Of a stretch of DNA of 64,000 nt, positions 36,911 to 46,975 are shown in pieces. The stretch lies in contig NZ_AORY01000004.1 in assembly GCF_000382485.1 (NCBI RefSeq), forward strand, positions 434,001 through 498,000, read 5' to 3'. Position 1 is the first letter of the stretch. Each line of letters opens with the position of its first letter. The translations under genes were made by a program, and so were the position numbers. Below the pieces are notes generated by a model. The model was not told the DNA's origin and ran no database searches. It worked only from the letters and a program-made list of their open reading frames with translations. This DNA comes from Sphingomonas sp. Mn802worker (GTDB taxonomy: Bacteria; Pseudomonadota; Alphaproteobacteria; Sphingomonadales; Sphingomonadaceae).

Positions 36911-37735
36911 ATGAGAATGACCGAGACTTCGCTCCAGCCGCCGATCCTCGTTGCGGCGCTGTACCAGTTTACGCGCTTCGACGACGTGGCGGCTATCAAG
37001 GCGACCCTGCTGCCGGTGTGCGAGGTCGCGGGGGTGCGCGGATCGCTGCTGCTCGCCGACGAAGGACTGAACGGGACGATCGCGGGCAGCGACGAGGGTA
37101 TCGCCGCAGTGCTGGCGCATCTGCGCGCGCTGCCGGGGTGTGCGGGGCTGGAGGTCAAGTTTTCGCGCGCTGGCGTGATGCCGTTCGGGCGCATGAAGGT
37201 GCGGTTGAAGCGCGAGATCGTGACGATGGGGCAGCCCGACCTTGATCCGGTCGGCGGCGTCGGCGCTTACGTCGAGCCGGCGGACTGGAACGCGCTGATC
37301 GACGATCCCGACACGGTGCTGATCGACACGCGCAACGATTACGAGGTCGCGCTCGGCAGCTTCGTGGGCGCGATCGATCCGGGCACGCGGAGCTTCCGCG
37401 ACTTTCCGGCGTGGTTCCGCGCTCAGCGTGAGGCACTGATCGAGAAAGGCCGAACGCCGAAGATCGCGATGTTCTGTACCGGCGGCATCCGCTGCGAGAA
37501 GGCGACCGCGTTCGTGCGGAGCGAGGGGCTAGAGGACGTGTTCCACCTGAAAGGCGGCATCCTCAACTATCTGGAGCAGGTGCCCGAGGCGGAGACGCGC
37601 TGGCACGGCGAGTGTTTCGTGTTCGACGAGCGGGTGAGCGTGACGCACGACCTGTCGCCGACACACCGCGCGATGTGCAAGGCGTGCCAGCGGCCGGTGG
37701 GTGCGGACGGATGCTCGTGTGGAGATATGGTCTAG
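36911..37735 (+). CDS. trhO: tRNA uridine(34) hydroxylase, rhodanese-related
   Basis: 274 aa protein of the YceA/TrhO family, which hydroxylates U34 of certain tRNAs using oxygen. The N-terminal acylphosphatase-like domain ([19 protein letters not shown]) is followed by a rhodanese domain with [15 protein letters not shown] and the active-site [11 protein letters not shown] (Cys near 188). The C-terminal cysteine-rich end [16 protein letters not shown] is typical. The stop codon lies within a short tandem duplication. Confidence 0.93.
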   Translation: MRMTETSLQPPILVAALYQFTRFDDVAAIKATLLPVCEVAGVRGSLLLADEGLNGTIAGSDEGIAAVLAHLRALPGCAGLEVKFSRAGVMPFGRMKVRLKREIVTMGQPDLDPVGGVGAYVEPADWNALIDDPDTVLIDTRNDYEVALGSFVGAIDPGTRSFRDFPAWFRAQREALIEKGRTPKIAMFCTGGIRCEKATAFVRSEGLEDVFHLKGGILNYLEQVPEAETRWHGECFVFDERVSVTHDLSPTHRAMCKACQRPVGADGCSCGDMV

Positions 37736-37759
37736 ATCGACCCCGCTAGATCGACCCCG
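37732..37759. repeat. Tandem 14-bp direct repeat over the trhO stop
   Basis: CTAGATCGACCCCG occurs twice in immediate succession (37732-37745 and 37746-37759). The first copy contains the trhO TAG stop. It looks like a recent replication-slippage duplication; no function suggested. Confidence 0.8.
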
Positions 37760-37804
37760 GCACCCCGGATCACGTCGAGGGTGACGACTGGACGCGACTG
37801 CCCG

Positions 37805-38422
37805 CTACACGCCCGTGCTGGCCGCCGGACGTTCGCGCATCGCTTCGATCCAGCGTGCAACGTGGACGTGTTCGGGCGCGGGCGCGAACTTGACCATGCG
37901 CGCGAAATCGATGCCGGTGAAGGCGACCACGTCGGCGATGGTCACGCGGTCGGCGGCGATGAACGCGCTTTCGCCCAAGCGGCGGTCGAACAGCTTCATC
38001 GCGCGCGTCGCCGCGGCGGTGTTGGTCTCGGCAATGGCGGGCACCTGCGTCTCGATCGCCGCCAGCGCGGGATGGCCGTGGCGGACCGACATCATCAGCG
38101 GTGTGGCGAGCAGCATCTCGGCGCGGCGCATCCACATCTCGATCACGGCGATCTCGCGCGGGTCGCGGCCGAAAAGGTTCGGCTCGGGATAGACGCTTTC
38201 GAGATAGCGGCAGATCGCGATCGACTCGGTGATCGTCGTCTCGTCGTCGATCTCCAGCGCAGGGACGTTGGCGAGGCCGGCGCGGGCGAGATAGTCGGGG
38301 GTGCGGTGTTCGCCGGCAAAGATGTCGATCTGGACGATCTCGATATCCTCGATCCCCTTTTCCGCCATGAACCAGCGCACGCGGCGCGGATTGGGGGCGC
38401 GGCGGCTGTCGAACAGGCGCAT
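37805..38422 (-). CDS. Glutathione S-transferase family protein
   Basis: 205 aa soluble protein. N-terminal thioredoxin-like domain (MRLFDSRRAPNPRRVRWFMAEKG, then VPALEIDDETTITESIAICRYLE with the Pro and Glu-Ser glutathione-binding residues) and a helical C-terminal domain (SAFIAADRVTIADVVAFTGIDFA). Substrate unknown. Its ATG overlaps the stop of the upstream yghU-like gene as TGATG, so both are one operon. Confidence 0.92.
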   Translation of the reverse strand: MRLFDSRRAPNPRRVRWFMAEKGIEDIEIVQIDIFAGEHRTPDYLARAGLANVPALEIDDETTITESIAICRYLESVYPEPNLFGRDPREIAVIEMWMRRAEMLLATPLMMSVRHGHPALAAIETQVPAIAETNTAAATRAMKLFDRRLGESAFIAADRVTIADVVAFTGIDFARMVKFAPAPEHVHVARWIEAMRERPAASTGV

Positions 38423-39291
38423 CAGGCTTCCTCGCCGATCTTGTCCTGCGTCTTCGTTTCGAAGTCGCTCGCGTCGTGGCGTTCGTGGAGCTGGCTGGCA
38501 GGGTCGCCCATGAGGCGGTTGACCATGCGGCCGCGCTTGACCGCGGGACGTTCGGCGATCCGGTCGGTCCAGCGCAGCACGTTCTTGTACTCGTGTACCT
38601 GCAGGAAGGTGCCCGCGTCGTAGACGAGGCCCTTCACCAGCGCGCCGTACCAGGGCCAGATTGCCATGTCAGCAATCGTGTAATCGGCACCGGCGATATA
38701 CTCGCTCTCGCCCAGCCGGCGGTCGAGCACGTCGAGCTGGCGCTTCACCTCCATCGCATAGCGGTCGATCGCGTACTCGATCTTGGTCGGCGCATAGGCG
38801 TAGAAATGTCCAAAGCCGCCGCCGAGCAGCGGCCCGGAGCCCATCTGCCAGAACAGCCACGACAGGCATTCCGCGCGCGCTGCGGGTTCGGTGGGAAGGA
38901 ACGCATCGAACTTCTCGGCGAGATAGACGAGGATCGAGCCCGATTCGAACACGCGGACGGGCGTGTCGCCGCTGCGATCGACCAGTGCAGGTATTTTAGA
39001 GTTGGGGTTGGCGGCGACGAAGCCGCTGCCGAACTGGACGCCCTCGTTGATGCGGATCAGCCAGGCGTCATATTCAGCGCCCGCGTGGCCGGCGGCGAGC
39101 AGTTCCTCCAGCATCACCGTCACCTTCACACCATTAGGCGTGGCGAGTGAGTAGAGTTGCAGCGGGTGGCGCCCGACCGGCAGCTCCTTGTCGTGGGTCG
39201 CACCCGCGGTCGGGCGGTTGATGTTGGCGAAGCGCCCGCCGTTTTCCTTGTTCCAGGTCCAGATCTCGGGCGGCGTATAGCTGTCGGTCAC
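38422..39291 (-). CDS. yghU: Glutathione-dependent disulfide-bond oxidoreductase, YghU-like
   Basis: 289 aa GST of the Nu/YghU class. The characteristic N-terminal extension FANINRPTAGATHDKELPVG is followed by the thioredoxin-like domain with LYSLATPNGVKVTVMLEELL, NPNSKIPALVD and VFESGSILVYLAEKF. Enzymes of this class reduce disulfides using two glutathiones, with an Asn/Thr rather than Ser/Cys at the active site. Start is GTG 39291 with GAGGAG upstream. Co-transcribed with the next GST gene. Confidence 0.92.
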   Translation of the reverse strand: MTDSYTPPEIWTWNKENGGRFANINRPTAGATHDKELPVGRHPLQLYSLATPNGVKVTVMLEELLAAGHAGAEYDAWLIRINEGVQFGSGFVAANPNSKIPALVDRSGDTPVRVFESGSILVYLAEKFDAFLPTEPAARAECLSWLFWQMGSGPLLGGGFGHFYAYAPTKIEYAIDRYAMEVKRQLDVLDRRLGESEYIAGADYTIADMAIWPWYGALVKGLVYDAGTFLQVHEYKNVLRWTDRIAERPAVKRGRMVNRLMGDPASQLHERHDASDFETKTQDKIGEEA

Positions 39292-39367
39292 GGGTGGCTC
39301 CTCTCAGACGACGTTCGCCCGAGACTAGCCGCGCGTGCGGCGCGGGTCCAATCGCCCGCGCCGCCGA

Positions 39368-41230
39368 TCAGGCCGCGATCGCCTCCAGTTGCTCGCTCAG
39401 CTCGAGCCAGCTCTGCTCGGATGCGTCGATCTGCTCCTGCACGCTGGCGCGGCGCTTCATCAACTCGGTCATGCTGAGCTTGGCGAGCGGGCCCTGCGTG
39501 GTCGAGGGATCGAACATCGCGCGGTCGAGTGCGCTACGCTGCTCCGTCAGTTTCGCGAGCGCGGCCTCGGCGTCGCGCGCCTGCTTGCGCAAAGCCTTGT
39601 CCTGTTCGCGCTGCTCGGCCTGCTTGCGCGCGTCGGCTTTCGCCTTGGCCTTGGACTGCTTGCCCGAGCCGTCGCCTGACAGGATCAGCTTGATATAGTC
39701 CTCGATCGCGCCGTCGAAGTCGCGCGCGGTGCCTCCATCCACCAGCACGAGGCGGTCGGCGGTCATCTCGAGCATGTGGCGGTCGTGGCTGACGATCACG
39801 ACGGCGCCGGTGTAGCCGTTCAACGCCTGGATCAGCGCCTCGCGTGCGTCGACGTCGAGGTGGTTTGTCGGCTCGTCGAGGATTAGCAGGTGCGGCGCGT
39901 CGCGGGTGATGAGCGCAAGGGCGAGGCGGGCGCGTTCGCCGCCCGAGAGCTTGCCGACCTTGGTGATCGCCTTGTCGCCCTGGAAGCCAAAGCGGCCGAG
40001 CTGCGCGCGCACCGCGGACGGCGATGATCCCTCCATCAGCGCGGACATGTGCTGGAGCGGGGTCTCGTCGCGGTCGAGCTCCTCGACCTGATATTGCGTG
40101 AAATAGCCGACGCGCATCTTGCCGCTCGCCTGCATCGCGCCCTCCATCGGGGTGAGCTGCGCGGCGAGCAGGCGGGCGAGCGTGGTCTTGCCGTTGCCGT
40201 TGCGCCCGAGCAACGCGACACGCTCGTCGGGATCGATGCGCAGGTTCAATCGGCGGAGGATCGGCGTCTCGTTATAACCGACGGTGGCGAGGTCGAGCGT
40301 GATGAGCGGCGGGCGCAGCGCGGTCGGATCGGGGAAGTCGAACGACAAGGACGGATCGTCCATCACCTCGGCGATCGGCTGCATCCGCGCCAGCGCCTTG
40401 ACGCGCGACTGCGCCTGCTTCGCGGTCGAGGCGCGGGCAGAGTTGCGCGCGACGAACTCCTTCAGCTTCTCGCGCTCGGCCATCTGCTTCTCGCGCGCGG
40501 CGGCCTGCTGCGCCTGGCGCTCGGCCCGCTGGCGCTCGAACGCGTCATAGCCGCCGGGGTAGAGCGTCAGCTTGCCGCGATCGAGGTGAAGGATGTGGTC
40601 GACGACGTTGTTGAGGAAGTCGCGTTCGTGGCTGACGACGACGATCGTCGCCTGATAGGATTTGAGGAAATCCTCCAGCCACAGCACCGCTTCGAGGTCG
40701 AGGTGGTTCGACGGCTCGTCGAGCAACAGCAGGTCGGGGGCGGAGAACAGCAAGGAGGCGAGTGCGACGCGCATCCGCCAGCCGCCCGAGAAGCTCTCGA
40801 GCGGGCGGTTCTGCATCTCCTCGTCGAAACCGAGCCCGACGAGGATACGCGAGGCGCGCGAGGGTGCCGACCAGGCGTCGATCGCCATCAATCGCTCGTG
40901 GATGTCGCCGAGCCGGTCCATGTCCTCCATGTTCTCGCTCTCGGCGAGGAGCGCGGTGCGCTCGACATCGGCGGCGAGCACGGTCTCGATCGGGGTGGAG
41001 TCGCCGCCGGGTGCCTCCTGCGCGATATAACCCAGGCGCGCGCCGCGCGGCATGTCGGCGCTGCCGGTGTCGGGCTCCAGCATCCCCGCGATCACGCGCA
41101 CCAGCGTCGACTTGCCCGCGCCGTTGCGGCCGATCAGCCCGATGCGCCCGCGCGGCGGCAGCGCGGCGGTGGCGCGATCGAGGATCGTCCGCCCGCCGAG
41201 GCGAACGGTGATGTCGGAAAGATTGAGCAT
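39368..41230 (-). CDS. ABC-F family ATPase
   Basis: 620 aa cytoplasmic twin ATP-binding protein without membrane segments. First domain: Walker A IGRNGAGKSTLVR near 34, signature SGGWRMRVALA, DEPSNHLDLEAV. Second: LLGRNGNGKTTLARL near 350, SGGERARLALA, DEPTNHLDVDAREAL. A charged P-site-tRNA-interaction linker with arginine- and lysine-rich helices joins them, and a C-terminal coiled coil follows. The length and tail suggest the Uup/YheS group rather than EttA. These proteins rescue or tune translating ribosomes. Confidence 0.93.
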   Translation of the reverse strand: MLNLSDITVRLGGRTILDRATAALPPRGRIGLIGRNGAGKSTLVRVIAGMLEPDTGSADMPRGARLGYIAQEAPGGDSTPIETVLAADVERTALLAESENMEDMDRLGDIHERLMAIDAWSAPSRASRILVGLGFDEEMQNRPLESFSGGWRMRVALASLLFSAPDLLLLDEPSNHLDLEAVLWLEDFLKSYQATIVVVSHERDFLNNVVDHILHLDRGKLTLYPGGYDAFERQRAERQAQQAAAREKQMAEREKLKEFVARNSARASTAKQAQSRVKALARMQPIAEVMDDPSLSFDFPDPTALRPPLITLDLATVGYNETPILRRLNLRIDPDERVALLGRNGNGKTTLARLLAAQLTPMEGAMQASGKMRVGYFTQYQVEELDRDETPLQHMSALMEGSSPSAVRAQLGRFGFQGDKAITKVGKLSGGERARLALALITRDAPHLLILDEPTNHLDVDAREALIQALNGYTGAVVIVSHDRHMLEMTADRLVLVDGGTARDFDGAIEDYIKLILSGDGSGKQSKAKAKADARKQAEQREQDKALRKQARDAEAALAKLTEQRSALDRAMFDPSTTQGPLAKLSMTELMKRRASVQEQIDASEQSWLELSEQLEAIAA

Positions 41231-41297
41231 GCGCGCGCGCTTAGCAGATGCAGCATCGGATTTCGAGCCGGTTGCCGCTGACTCCGCGTTTACCTAG

Positions 41298-43223
41298 ATG
41301 GAGCGCATGTCAGGCTACGGCCCCCCCGAACGGTTCAACGAAGAAGCCGCCACCTTCACGATCCGCGGCAGCGACGCGCCCGACCTTCAGGCCGGTGTGG
41401 CGGCGATCCGTAACGTGCTGAAGACGCTGTCCCTAAAACCCGGCGTCTACCGGATGCAGGATGCCAAGGGCGAGGTGCTGTACGTCGGCAAGGCGCGCGC
41501 GCTGAAGAACCGCGTCGGCAATTACGTCCAGATCGAGCGGCTGAGCAAACGCATCCAGCGGATGGTGTCGCAGACGCGGTCGATGACGATCGTGACGACC
41601 AACAACGAGGCCGAGGCGCTGCTGCTCGAGGCGCAGCTGATCAAGCGTTATCGCCCGCCGTACAACGTGCTGCTGCGCGACGATAAGTCGTTCCCGTTCA
41701 TCCTGCTGCGCGCCGACCACGACTTTCCGCGGGTGCAGAAGCACCGCGGCGCACGCAAGGCGAAGGGTGATTACTACGGCCCGTTCGCGAGCGCGGGGAG
41801 CGTCAACAATACGCTGAATGCGTTGCAGAAGCTGTTCCTGCTCAGGAGCTGCACCGACGGATTCTTCAAGACGCGCGACCGGCCGTGCCTGCTGTATCAG
41901 ATCAAGCGCTGTTCGGCGCCATGCGTGGGGCGGATCGATACGCCGGGCTATGCCGAGTTGGTGAGCGACGCGAAGAAGTTCCTAGCTGGCAAGACCACCG
42001 ACGTACAGGCGAAGCTGGGCGCGCAGATGCAGGCCGCGGCGGAGAACATGGACTTCGAGCTCGCCGCGGTGCTGCGCGACCGGTTGAAGGCGCTGACCTT
42101 TATCCAGGGGACGCAGTTCATCAACGCGGAAGGGGTCGGCGACGCCGACATCTTCGCGCTGGCGTGCCTGGAGGGCGTGATCGGCATCCAGGCCTTCTTC
42201 ATTCGCGGTGGGCAGAATTGGGGGCATCGCAGCTTCTTTCCGTCGCACACCGCCGAGGTGAGCGAGGAAGAGGTGCTGCAGCTGTTCCTGATGCAATTCT
42301 ACGAGGAGGTGCCGCCGGCGCGGACGATCTTCGTCGATCGCGACCTGCCCGAGGCGGCACTGCTGATGGAGGCCTTGTCCGAGCAGGCGAAGCGCAAGGT
42401 CGAGATCACGGTGCCGCAGCGTGGGACACGCCGGCGATTGCTGGACCAGGCATCGCGCAATGCGAAGGAGGCGCTGGAGCGCAGGCTGGCGGAGAGCACG
42501 ACCCAGTCGAAGCTCAACCGCGAGGTCGCCGACCTGTTCGAACTCGCCGAGCCGCCCGAGCGGATCGAGGTGTACGACAACAGCCACATTCAGGGGACCA
42601 ACGCGGTCGGTGCGATGGTGGTCGCGGGGCCGGAAGGCTTCCGCAAAGGCCAGTATCGCAAGTTCAACATCAAGCAGGCGGCAACTGACGACGATTTCGC
42701 GATGATGCGCGAGGTGCTGACCCGTCGTTTCGCGCGCGCGTTGGAGGAGGACCCCGATCGCGACTCGGGCGAGTGGCCCGATCTGGTGCTGCTCGACGGC
42801 GGGCGCGGGCAATTGAACGCGGCGAAGGCGGTGCTGGAGGATCTCGGCATCGAGGACGTGTGCCTCGTCGGCGTCGCCAAGGGCCCGCATCACGGTCGCG
42901 AGGGGCGCGAGGTGTTCCACCTGATGGACGGGCGCGAGCTGACGCTGCCGGTCAACGCGCCGGTGCTTTTCTACCTGCAACGGCTACGCGACGAGGTGCA
43001 CCGCTACGTCATCGGCGCGCACCGCGCGAAACGCGCCAAGGCGATCGGCGCGAGCCCGCTCGACGAGGTGCCCGGCATCGGTCCGGCGCGCAAAAAGGCG
43101 TTGTTGATGCATTTCGGCACCGGCCGTGCGGTCAGGAACGCCAGCCTGGAGGATCTGCAAAAGGCGCCGGGCGTGTCGGCCAGCGTCGCGCAGACGGTGT
43201 ACGACTTCTACCACGCGCATTGA
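41298..43223 (+). CDS. uvrC: Excinuclease ABC subunit C
   Basis: UvrC makes both incisions in nucleotide excision repair. 641 aa. GIY-YIG nuclease domain (PGVYRMQDAKGEVLYVGKA, near 48-66), a cysteine cluster (CLLYQIKRCSAPCVGRI), the UvrB-binding UVR segment near 240, an RNase-H-like nuclease domain (IEVYDNSHIQGTNAVGAMVV, LLDGGRGQLNAAK, GVAKGPHHGRE) and a C-terminal helix-hairpin-helix (LDEVPGIGPARKKALLMHFG). Start 41298 or 41307. Confidence 0.97.
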   Translation: MERMSGYGPPERFNEEAATFTIRGSDAPDLQAGVAAIRNVLKTLSLKPGVYRMQDAKGEVLYVGKARALKNRVGNYVQIERLSKRIQRMVSQTRSMTIVTTNNEAEALLLEAQLIKRYRPPYNVLLRDDKSFPFILLRADHDFPRVQKHRGARKAKGDYYGPFASAGSVNNTLNALQKLFLLRSCTDGFFKTRDRPCLLYQIKRCSAPCVGRIDTPGYAELVSDAKKFLAGKTTDVQAKLGAQMQAAAENMDFELAAVLRDRLKALTFIQGTQFINAEGVGDADIFALACLEGVIGIQAFFIRGGQNWGHRSFFPSHTAEVSEEEVLQLFLMQFYEEVPPARTIFVDRDLPEAALLMEALSEQAKRKVEITVPQRGTRRRLLDQASRNAKEALERRLAESTTQSKLNREVADLFELAEPPERIEVYDNSHIQGTNAVGAMVVAGPEGFRKGQYRKFNIKQAATDDDFAMMREVLTRRFARALEEDPDRDSGEWPDLVLLDGGRGQLNAAKAVLEDLGIEDVCLVGVAKGPHHGREGREVFHLMDGRELTLPVNAPVLFYLQRLRDEVHRYVIGAHRAKRAKAIGASPLDEVPGIGPARKKALLMHFGTGRAVRNASLEDLQKAPGVSASVAQTVYDFYHAH

Positions 43224-43275
43224 GGCCTAGGTTGCGTAAGCGCCGCGTTTACGTCTGATCGGTACAGCGAGCGCC

Positions 43276-44229
43276 ATGACGGCCGTGTTCCTGACCATCG
43301 ATACCGAGTTCGCGTGGCGCCATCATGCCGCGGGGCTCGACGCGGCGACGATCCACGCGCGCTCGGTCGAGCCGGCGGGGGTGGGTCTGACGTGGCAGCT
43401 CGGCGTGCTGGCGCGGGCGGGCTTGAAGGCGACCTTCTTCGTCGATCCGCTGCCGGCGCTGATCTACGGCGATGAGTGGGCACGGCGGATGATCGAGCCG
43501 GTGCTGGCGGCGGGGCAGGAGGTCCAGCTGCACTGCCACCCCAATTGGATCGGTGCAGTGGCGGGTGACCATGGCGCGGCGCACGGTGCGTTCGAGCTGA
43601 TCGATCTGTCGGCGGACCGGCAGCTAGTGGTGCTGGCGCGCGCGATCGAACTGCTGGTGGCCGCGGGCGCGCCGCGCCCGGTCGCGTTTCGCGCCGGTAG
43701 CTACTCGGCCAGTGACGACACATTGTGCGCGCTCGCCGCGCTCGGGCTCGCCTATGACAGCAGCCACAATGGCGCGCATCATCCGTGGCCGAGCGCGATC
43801 ACGCTCGATCCGGCGCAGATCGCGCCGGTCGTGCGGCGCGGCGTGGTCGAGGTGCCGGTGACGGTGATCGAGGACAAGCCCGGCTGCTGGCGCAATTTCC
43901 AGATCTGTGCGCTATCGACGCGCGAGATGCGCGCCGCGCTGGACCACGCGATCGCTAACGATCATGCCGCGGTGACGATCGTCGGGCACAGTTTCGAGCT
44001 TGCCAACCGTGCGGGCACCGCGCCCAACCGCGTTCACGTCCATCGATTCGAGGCATTGTGTGCGATGTTGGCGGAGCGGCAGGACGCGGCGCGTACGTGC
44101 CACTTCGCCGATCGCCCCGCGCTGCCGCTCGGGCGCGCCGACCGTCCGCTCGCGCCCGACGCGCTGCGGCTGCGATGGCGGCAGGCGGAGCAATTGTGGT
44201 CGACGCTGGTCGCGGAACGCGCGGCGTGA
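43276..44229 (+). CDS. Polysaccharide deacetylase family protein
   Basis: 317 aa carbohydrate-esterase family 4-like (NodB homology) protein without signal peptide. Metal-binding Asp in FLTIDTEFAWRHH, the histidine pair of VQLHCHPNWIG, FRAGSYSASDDTLCALAALG and the late VTIVGHSFEL histidine. The stop overlaps the GTG start of the following acetyltransferase, so the two form a unit. Likely role is modification of a cell-surface or exopolysaccharide; no direct evidence. Confidence 0.87.
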   Translation: MTAVFLTIDTEFAWRHHAAGLDAATIHARSVEPAGVGLTWQLGVLARAGLKATFFVDPLPALIYGDEWARRMIEPVLAAGQEVQLHCHPNWIGAVAGDHGAAHGAFELIDLSADRQLVVLARAIELLVAAGAPRPVAFRAGSYSASDDTLCALAALGLAYDSSHNGAHHPWPSAITLDPAQIAPVVRRGVVEVPVTVIEDKPGCWRNFQICALSTREMRAALDHAIANDHAAVTIVGHSFELANRAGTAPNRVHVHRFEALCAMLAERQDAARTCHFADRPALPLGRADRPLAPDALRLRWRQAEQLWSTLVAERAA

Positions 44230-45107
44230 GTGCGAGCGCGCTCAAGCTGCAGGTCGGTGCGCGGACGCTGATGAGCTTTCCGCGGCAATTGCGGCGGGTC
44301 GCGTGGTCGCTGGAGCAGGCGCTGACGGGTGCGGGACCGAGCTTGCCCGCGCTCGATGCAGCGGACGATGGGTATCTGGTGACCTCGTTGCCCGAGACGG
44401 TCACGCTCGACGCCCCCGGCCTGCGTTTCGTGCGGCAGCGCTACACGCGTTATTACGTCGATCTGGCGGGCGGGCGTGAGGCGTGGTTGGCGGCGCTGTC
44501 GGGGCAGGCGCGATCGGGATTGAAGCGCAAGGCAAGGAAGCTGGCGGCGGCGAACGGCGGTACGCTCGACGTGCGGCGTTATCGTTCGCCTGAGGAGATG
44601 GCGGTTTTCCATCCGCTGGCGCGCGCGGTGTCGGTGACGACCTATCAGGAACGGCTGCTGGGATCGGGGTTGCCCGGGGACGCGGACGCGCTGATCGCGG
44701 CGGCAGGCGAGGATCGCGCGCGCGCGTGGCTGCTGTTCCTGGGCGACGCGCCAATCGCCTATCTGTGGTGCGGGGCGGATAGAGAGACGCTACGCTACGA
44801 TTATGTCGGGCACGATCCCACGCACCAGGCGCTGTCGCCCGGCAGCGTGTTGATGGCGGAAGCGCTCGGCGATCTGTTCACGGACCGCTTTCGCTGGTTC
44901 GACTTCACCGAAGGCGAGGGACAGCACAAGCGTGGTCTGGCGAGCGGCGGCGTGGCCTGCCGCGACGAACTGCTGCTGCGCCCAACCATCGCCAATCGCG
45001 TGGCGGTTGCGGCGGTCGGCGGTTTCGATGCGGCGATGGTGGTGGCGAAACGCTGGAGCGAGGCGCCCGCGTTGAAGCGCTTCGCGCAGCATGTGCGGCG
45101 GGCTTAG
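44226..45107 (+). CDS. GNAT-family N-acetyltransferase (FemAB/CelD-like)
   Basis: 293 aa. Segments such as [29 protein letters not shown] followed by KRKARKLA, and [19 protein letters not shown] with [17 protein letters not shown], fit the GNAT_6 (CelD/BcsL) acyltransferase group often found in polysaccharide clusters. The start is GTG 44226, overlapping the deacetylase stop (GTGA); the frame is open upstream without family sequence. Probably works on the same surface glycan as the deacetylase. Confidence 0.82.
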   Translation: MSASALKLQVGARTLMSFPRQLRRVAWSLEQALTGAGPSLPALDAADDGYLVTSLPETVTLDAPGLRFVRQRYTRYYVDLAGGREAWLAALSGQARSGLKRKARKLAAANGGTLDVRRYRSPEEMAVFHPLARAVSVTTYQERLLGSGLPGDADALIAAAGEDRARAWLLFLGDAPIAYLWCGADRETLRYDYVGHDPTHQALSPGSVLMAEALGDLFTDRFRWFDFTEGEGQHKRGLASGGVACRDELLLRPTIANRVAVAAVGGFDAAMVVAKRWSEAPALKRFAQHVRRA

Positions 45108-45165
45108 CGTCACACGGGTAATCGCGCCCGATGACCGCGGGCGGCGCATGCCCTATCTTACGTCC

Positions 45166-45897
45166 ATGCACCTCGTCGCCGACGCCATCGTCCTGTCCGT
45201 GCGCGCGCACGGCGAGCATGGGGCGGTGGTGCGCGCCTTCACGCGGACGTCGGGCGTGTGGCCGGGCTATGTCCGCGGCGGACATTCGCGGCGGCTGCGG
45301 CCGATCCTGCAACCCACCAATCTGGTGCGGGCCGAGTGGCGCGCGCGGACCGACGAGCAATTGCCCGCGCTGACGGTCGAGTTGATCCACAGCCGCGCGC
45401 CGATGTATGCCGAGGCGCTGCCCGCCGCCGCGCTCGAATGGCTCGCCGCGCTGACCGCCGCCGCGCTGCCCGAGGCGCAAGGCTATCCACGGCTGCACGA
45501 TGCGCTGTCGGGCGTGCTCGACGCAGTCGAGGCGGCGCCGAGTGCGAAGGGCTGGGCCGGTGCGCTCGCGCGCTACGAGTTGCTGCTGCTCGCCGAACTG
45601 GGCTTCGGGCTCGACCTGTCGGCGTGCGTTGCGACCGGCGTGGTCGATGATCTCGCGTTCGTCAGCCCGAAAAGCGGTGCGGCGGTCAGCCGAGCGGCGG
45701 CGCGCGGATATGAGGCGCGGCTGCTTCGGTTACCGCGCTTCCTCATCGATGGCGGCGAGGCGGGATGGGACGAAGTGGCCGATGCGCTGGCGATCACCGG
45801 CCATTTTCTTGAGCGCGACGTGCTGGTCGATCGTCGGCGCGAGACGCTGGCGGCGCGCGACCGGCTGGTCGACCGGTTGAAAAGGGCAGTTGCCTGA
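45166..45897 (+). CDS. recO: DNA repair protein RecO
   Basis: RecFOR-pathway mediator that helps RecA load onto single-stranded DNA. 243 aa. N-terminal OB fold: [39 protein letters not shown]; then a helical C-terminal domain containing [22 protein letters not shown]. The usual zinc-finger cysteines are absent; only the single Cys of DLSACVATG remains, as in many alphaproteobacteria. The start at 45166 matches the family; ATG 45148 is also possible. Ends just before leuB. Confidence 0.92.
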   Translation: MHLVADAIVLSVRAHGEHGAVVRAFTRTSGVWPGYVRGGHSRRLRPILQPTNLVRAEWRARTDEQLPALTVELIHSRAPMYAEALPAAALEWLAALTAAALPEAQGYPRLHDALSGVLDAVEAAPSAKGWAGALARYELLLLAELGFGLDLSACVATGVVDDLAFVSPKSGAAVSRAAARGYEARLLRLPRFLIDGGEAGWDEVADALAITGHFLERDVLVDRRRETLAARDRLVDRLKRAVA

Positions 45898-45925
45898 CCG
45901 CGCCGCACGCGCCATGCGGGCGCGC

Positions 45926-46975
45926 ATGAGCACGCCCCTGATCGCGATCCTCGCCGGAGACGGCATCGGCCCCGAAGTCACCGCACAGGCGCGCCGCGTG
46001 CTTGATGCACTCGGCCTCGATCTGGCGTTCGAGGAGGCGGCAGTGGGCGGCGCGGCGTATCGTCAGCACGGCCATCCGCTACCGCCCGAGACACTCGACC
46101 TCGCGCATCGCGCCGATGCGATCCTGTTCGGCGCGGTTGGTGACCCCGCATTCGATGCGCTTGAACGCGCATTCCGGCCCGAGCAGGCAATTCTCGGGCT
46201 GCGCAAGGAGCTGGGAACCTTCGCCAATCTCCGCCCGGCGCGCATTTTTGAGGGGCTGGAAGATGCCTCGACGCTCAAGCCCGAGGTAGCGCGCGCGATC
46301 GATTTGGTGATCGTGCGCGAGTTGAACGGCGATGTGTATTTCGGCGAGAAGGGCCGGCGGACGACCGCGGCGGGCTTGCGCGAGGGGCACGACCTGATGC
46401 GCTACGACGAGAGCGAGGTGCGCCGCATCGCACGGGTCGGGTTCGAGACCGCGGCCAAGCGTCGCGGCAAATTGTGCTCGGTCGACAAGGCCAACGTGCT
46501 GGAAACCTCGCAGCTGTGGCGCGACGTGGTGATCGAGGTTGCGGCGGACTATCCGCAGGTCGAGTTGACCCACATGTACGTCGACAATGCCGCGATGCAG
46601 CTGGTGCGCAATCCGGGCGCGTTCGACACGATCGTGACCGGCAACCTGTTCGGCGACATCTTGTCGGATCAGGCTAGCATGTGCGTCGGCTCGATCGGGA
46701 TGCTGCCATCGGCGTCGCTGGATGCCGTGGGCAAGGGACTGTACGAGCCGATCCATGGCTCCGCGCCCGATATCGCCGGGCAGAGCAAGGCGAACCCGTG
46801 CGCGGCGATCTTGTCGGCGGCGATGCTGCTGCGTCACTCGCTGAACGAGGCGGAAGCGGCAGACCGGGTCGAGGCGGCGGTGGCGGCGGCGCTGCGGACG
46901 GGCGTGCGGACACCCGATCTGGGCGGCGACGCGTCGACGCAGGCGATGGGCGACGCGGTACTCGCGGCGCTTTAG
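45926..46975 (+). CDS. leuB: 3-isopropylmalate dehydrogenase
   Basis: Third step of leucine synthesis, NAD-dependent oxidative decarboxylation of 3-isopropylmalate. 349 aa. [13 protein letters not shown] near 6-18, [15 protein letters not shown] near 88, the substrate-binding [24 protein letters not shown] and the [13 protein letters not shown] metal-binding segment, then [18 protein letters not shown]. The start ATG 45926 lies 28 bases after recO. The stop overlaps the convergent glycosyltransferase stop by three bases. leuA, leuC and leuD are not in the window. Confidence 0.96.
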   Translation: MSTPLIAILAGDGIGPEVTAQARRVLDALGLDLAFEEAAVGGAAYRQHGHPLPPETLDLAHRADAILFGAVGDPAFDALERAFRPEQAILGLRKELGTFANLRPARIFEGLEDASTLKPEVARAIDLVIVRELNGDVYFGEKGRRTTAAGLREGHDLMRYDESEVRRIARVGFETAAKRRGKLCSVDKANVLETSQLWRDVVIEVAADYPQVELTHMYVDNAAMQLVRNPGAFDTIVTGNLFGDILSDQASMCVGSIGMLPSASLDAVGKGLYEPIHGSAPDIAGQSKANPCAAILSAAMLLRHSLNEAEAADRVEAAVAAALRTGVRTPDLGGDASTQAMGDAVLAAL

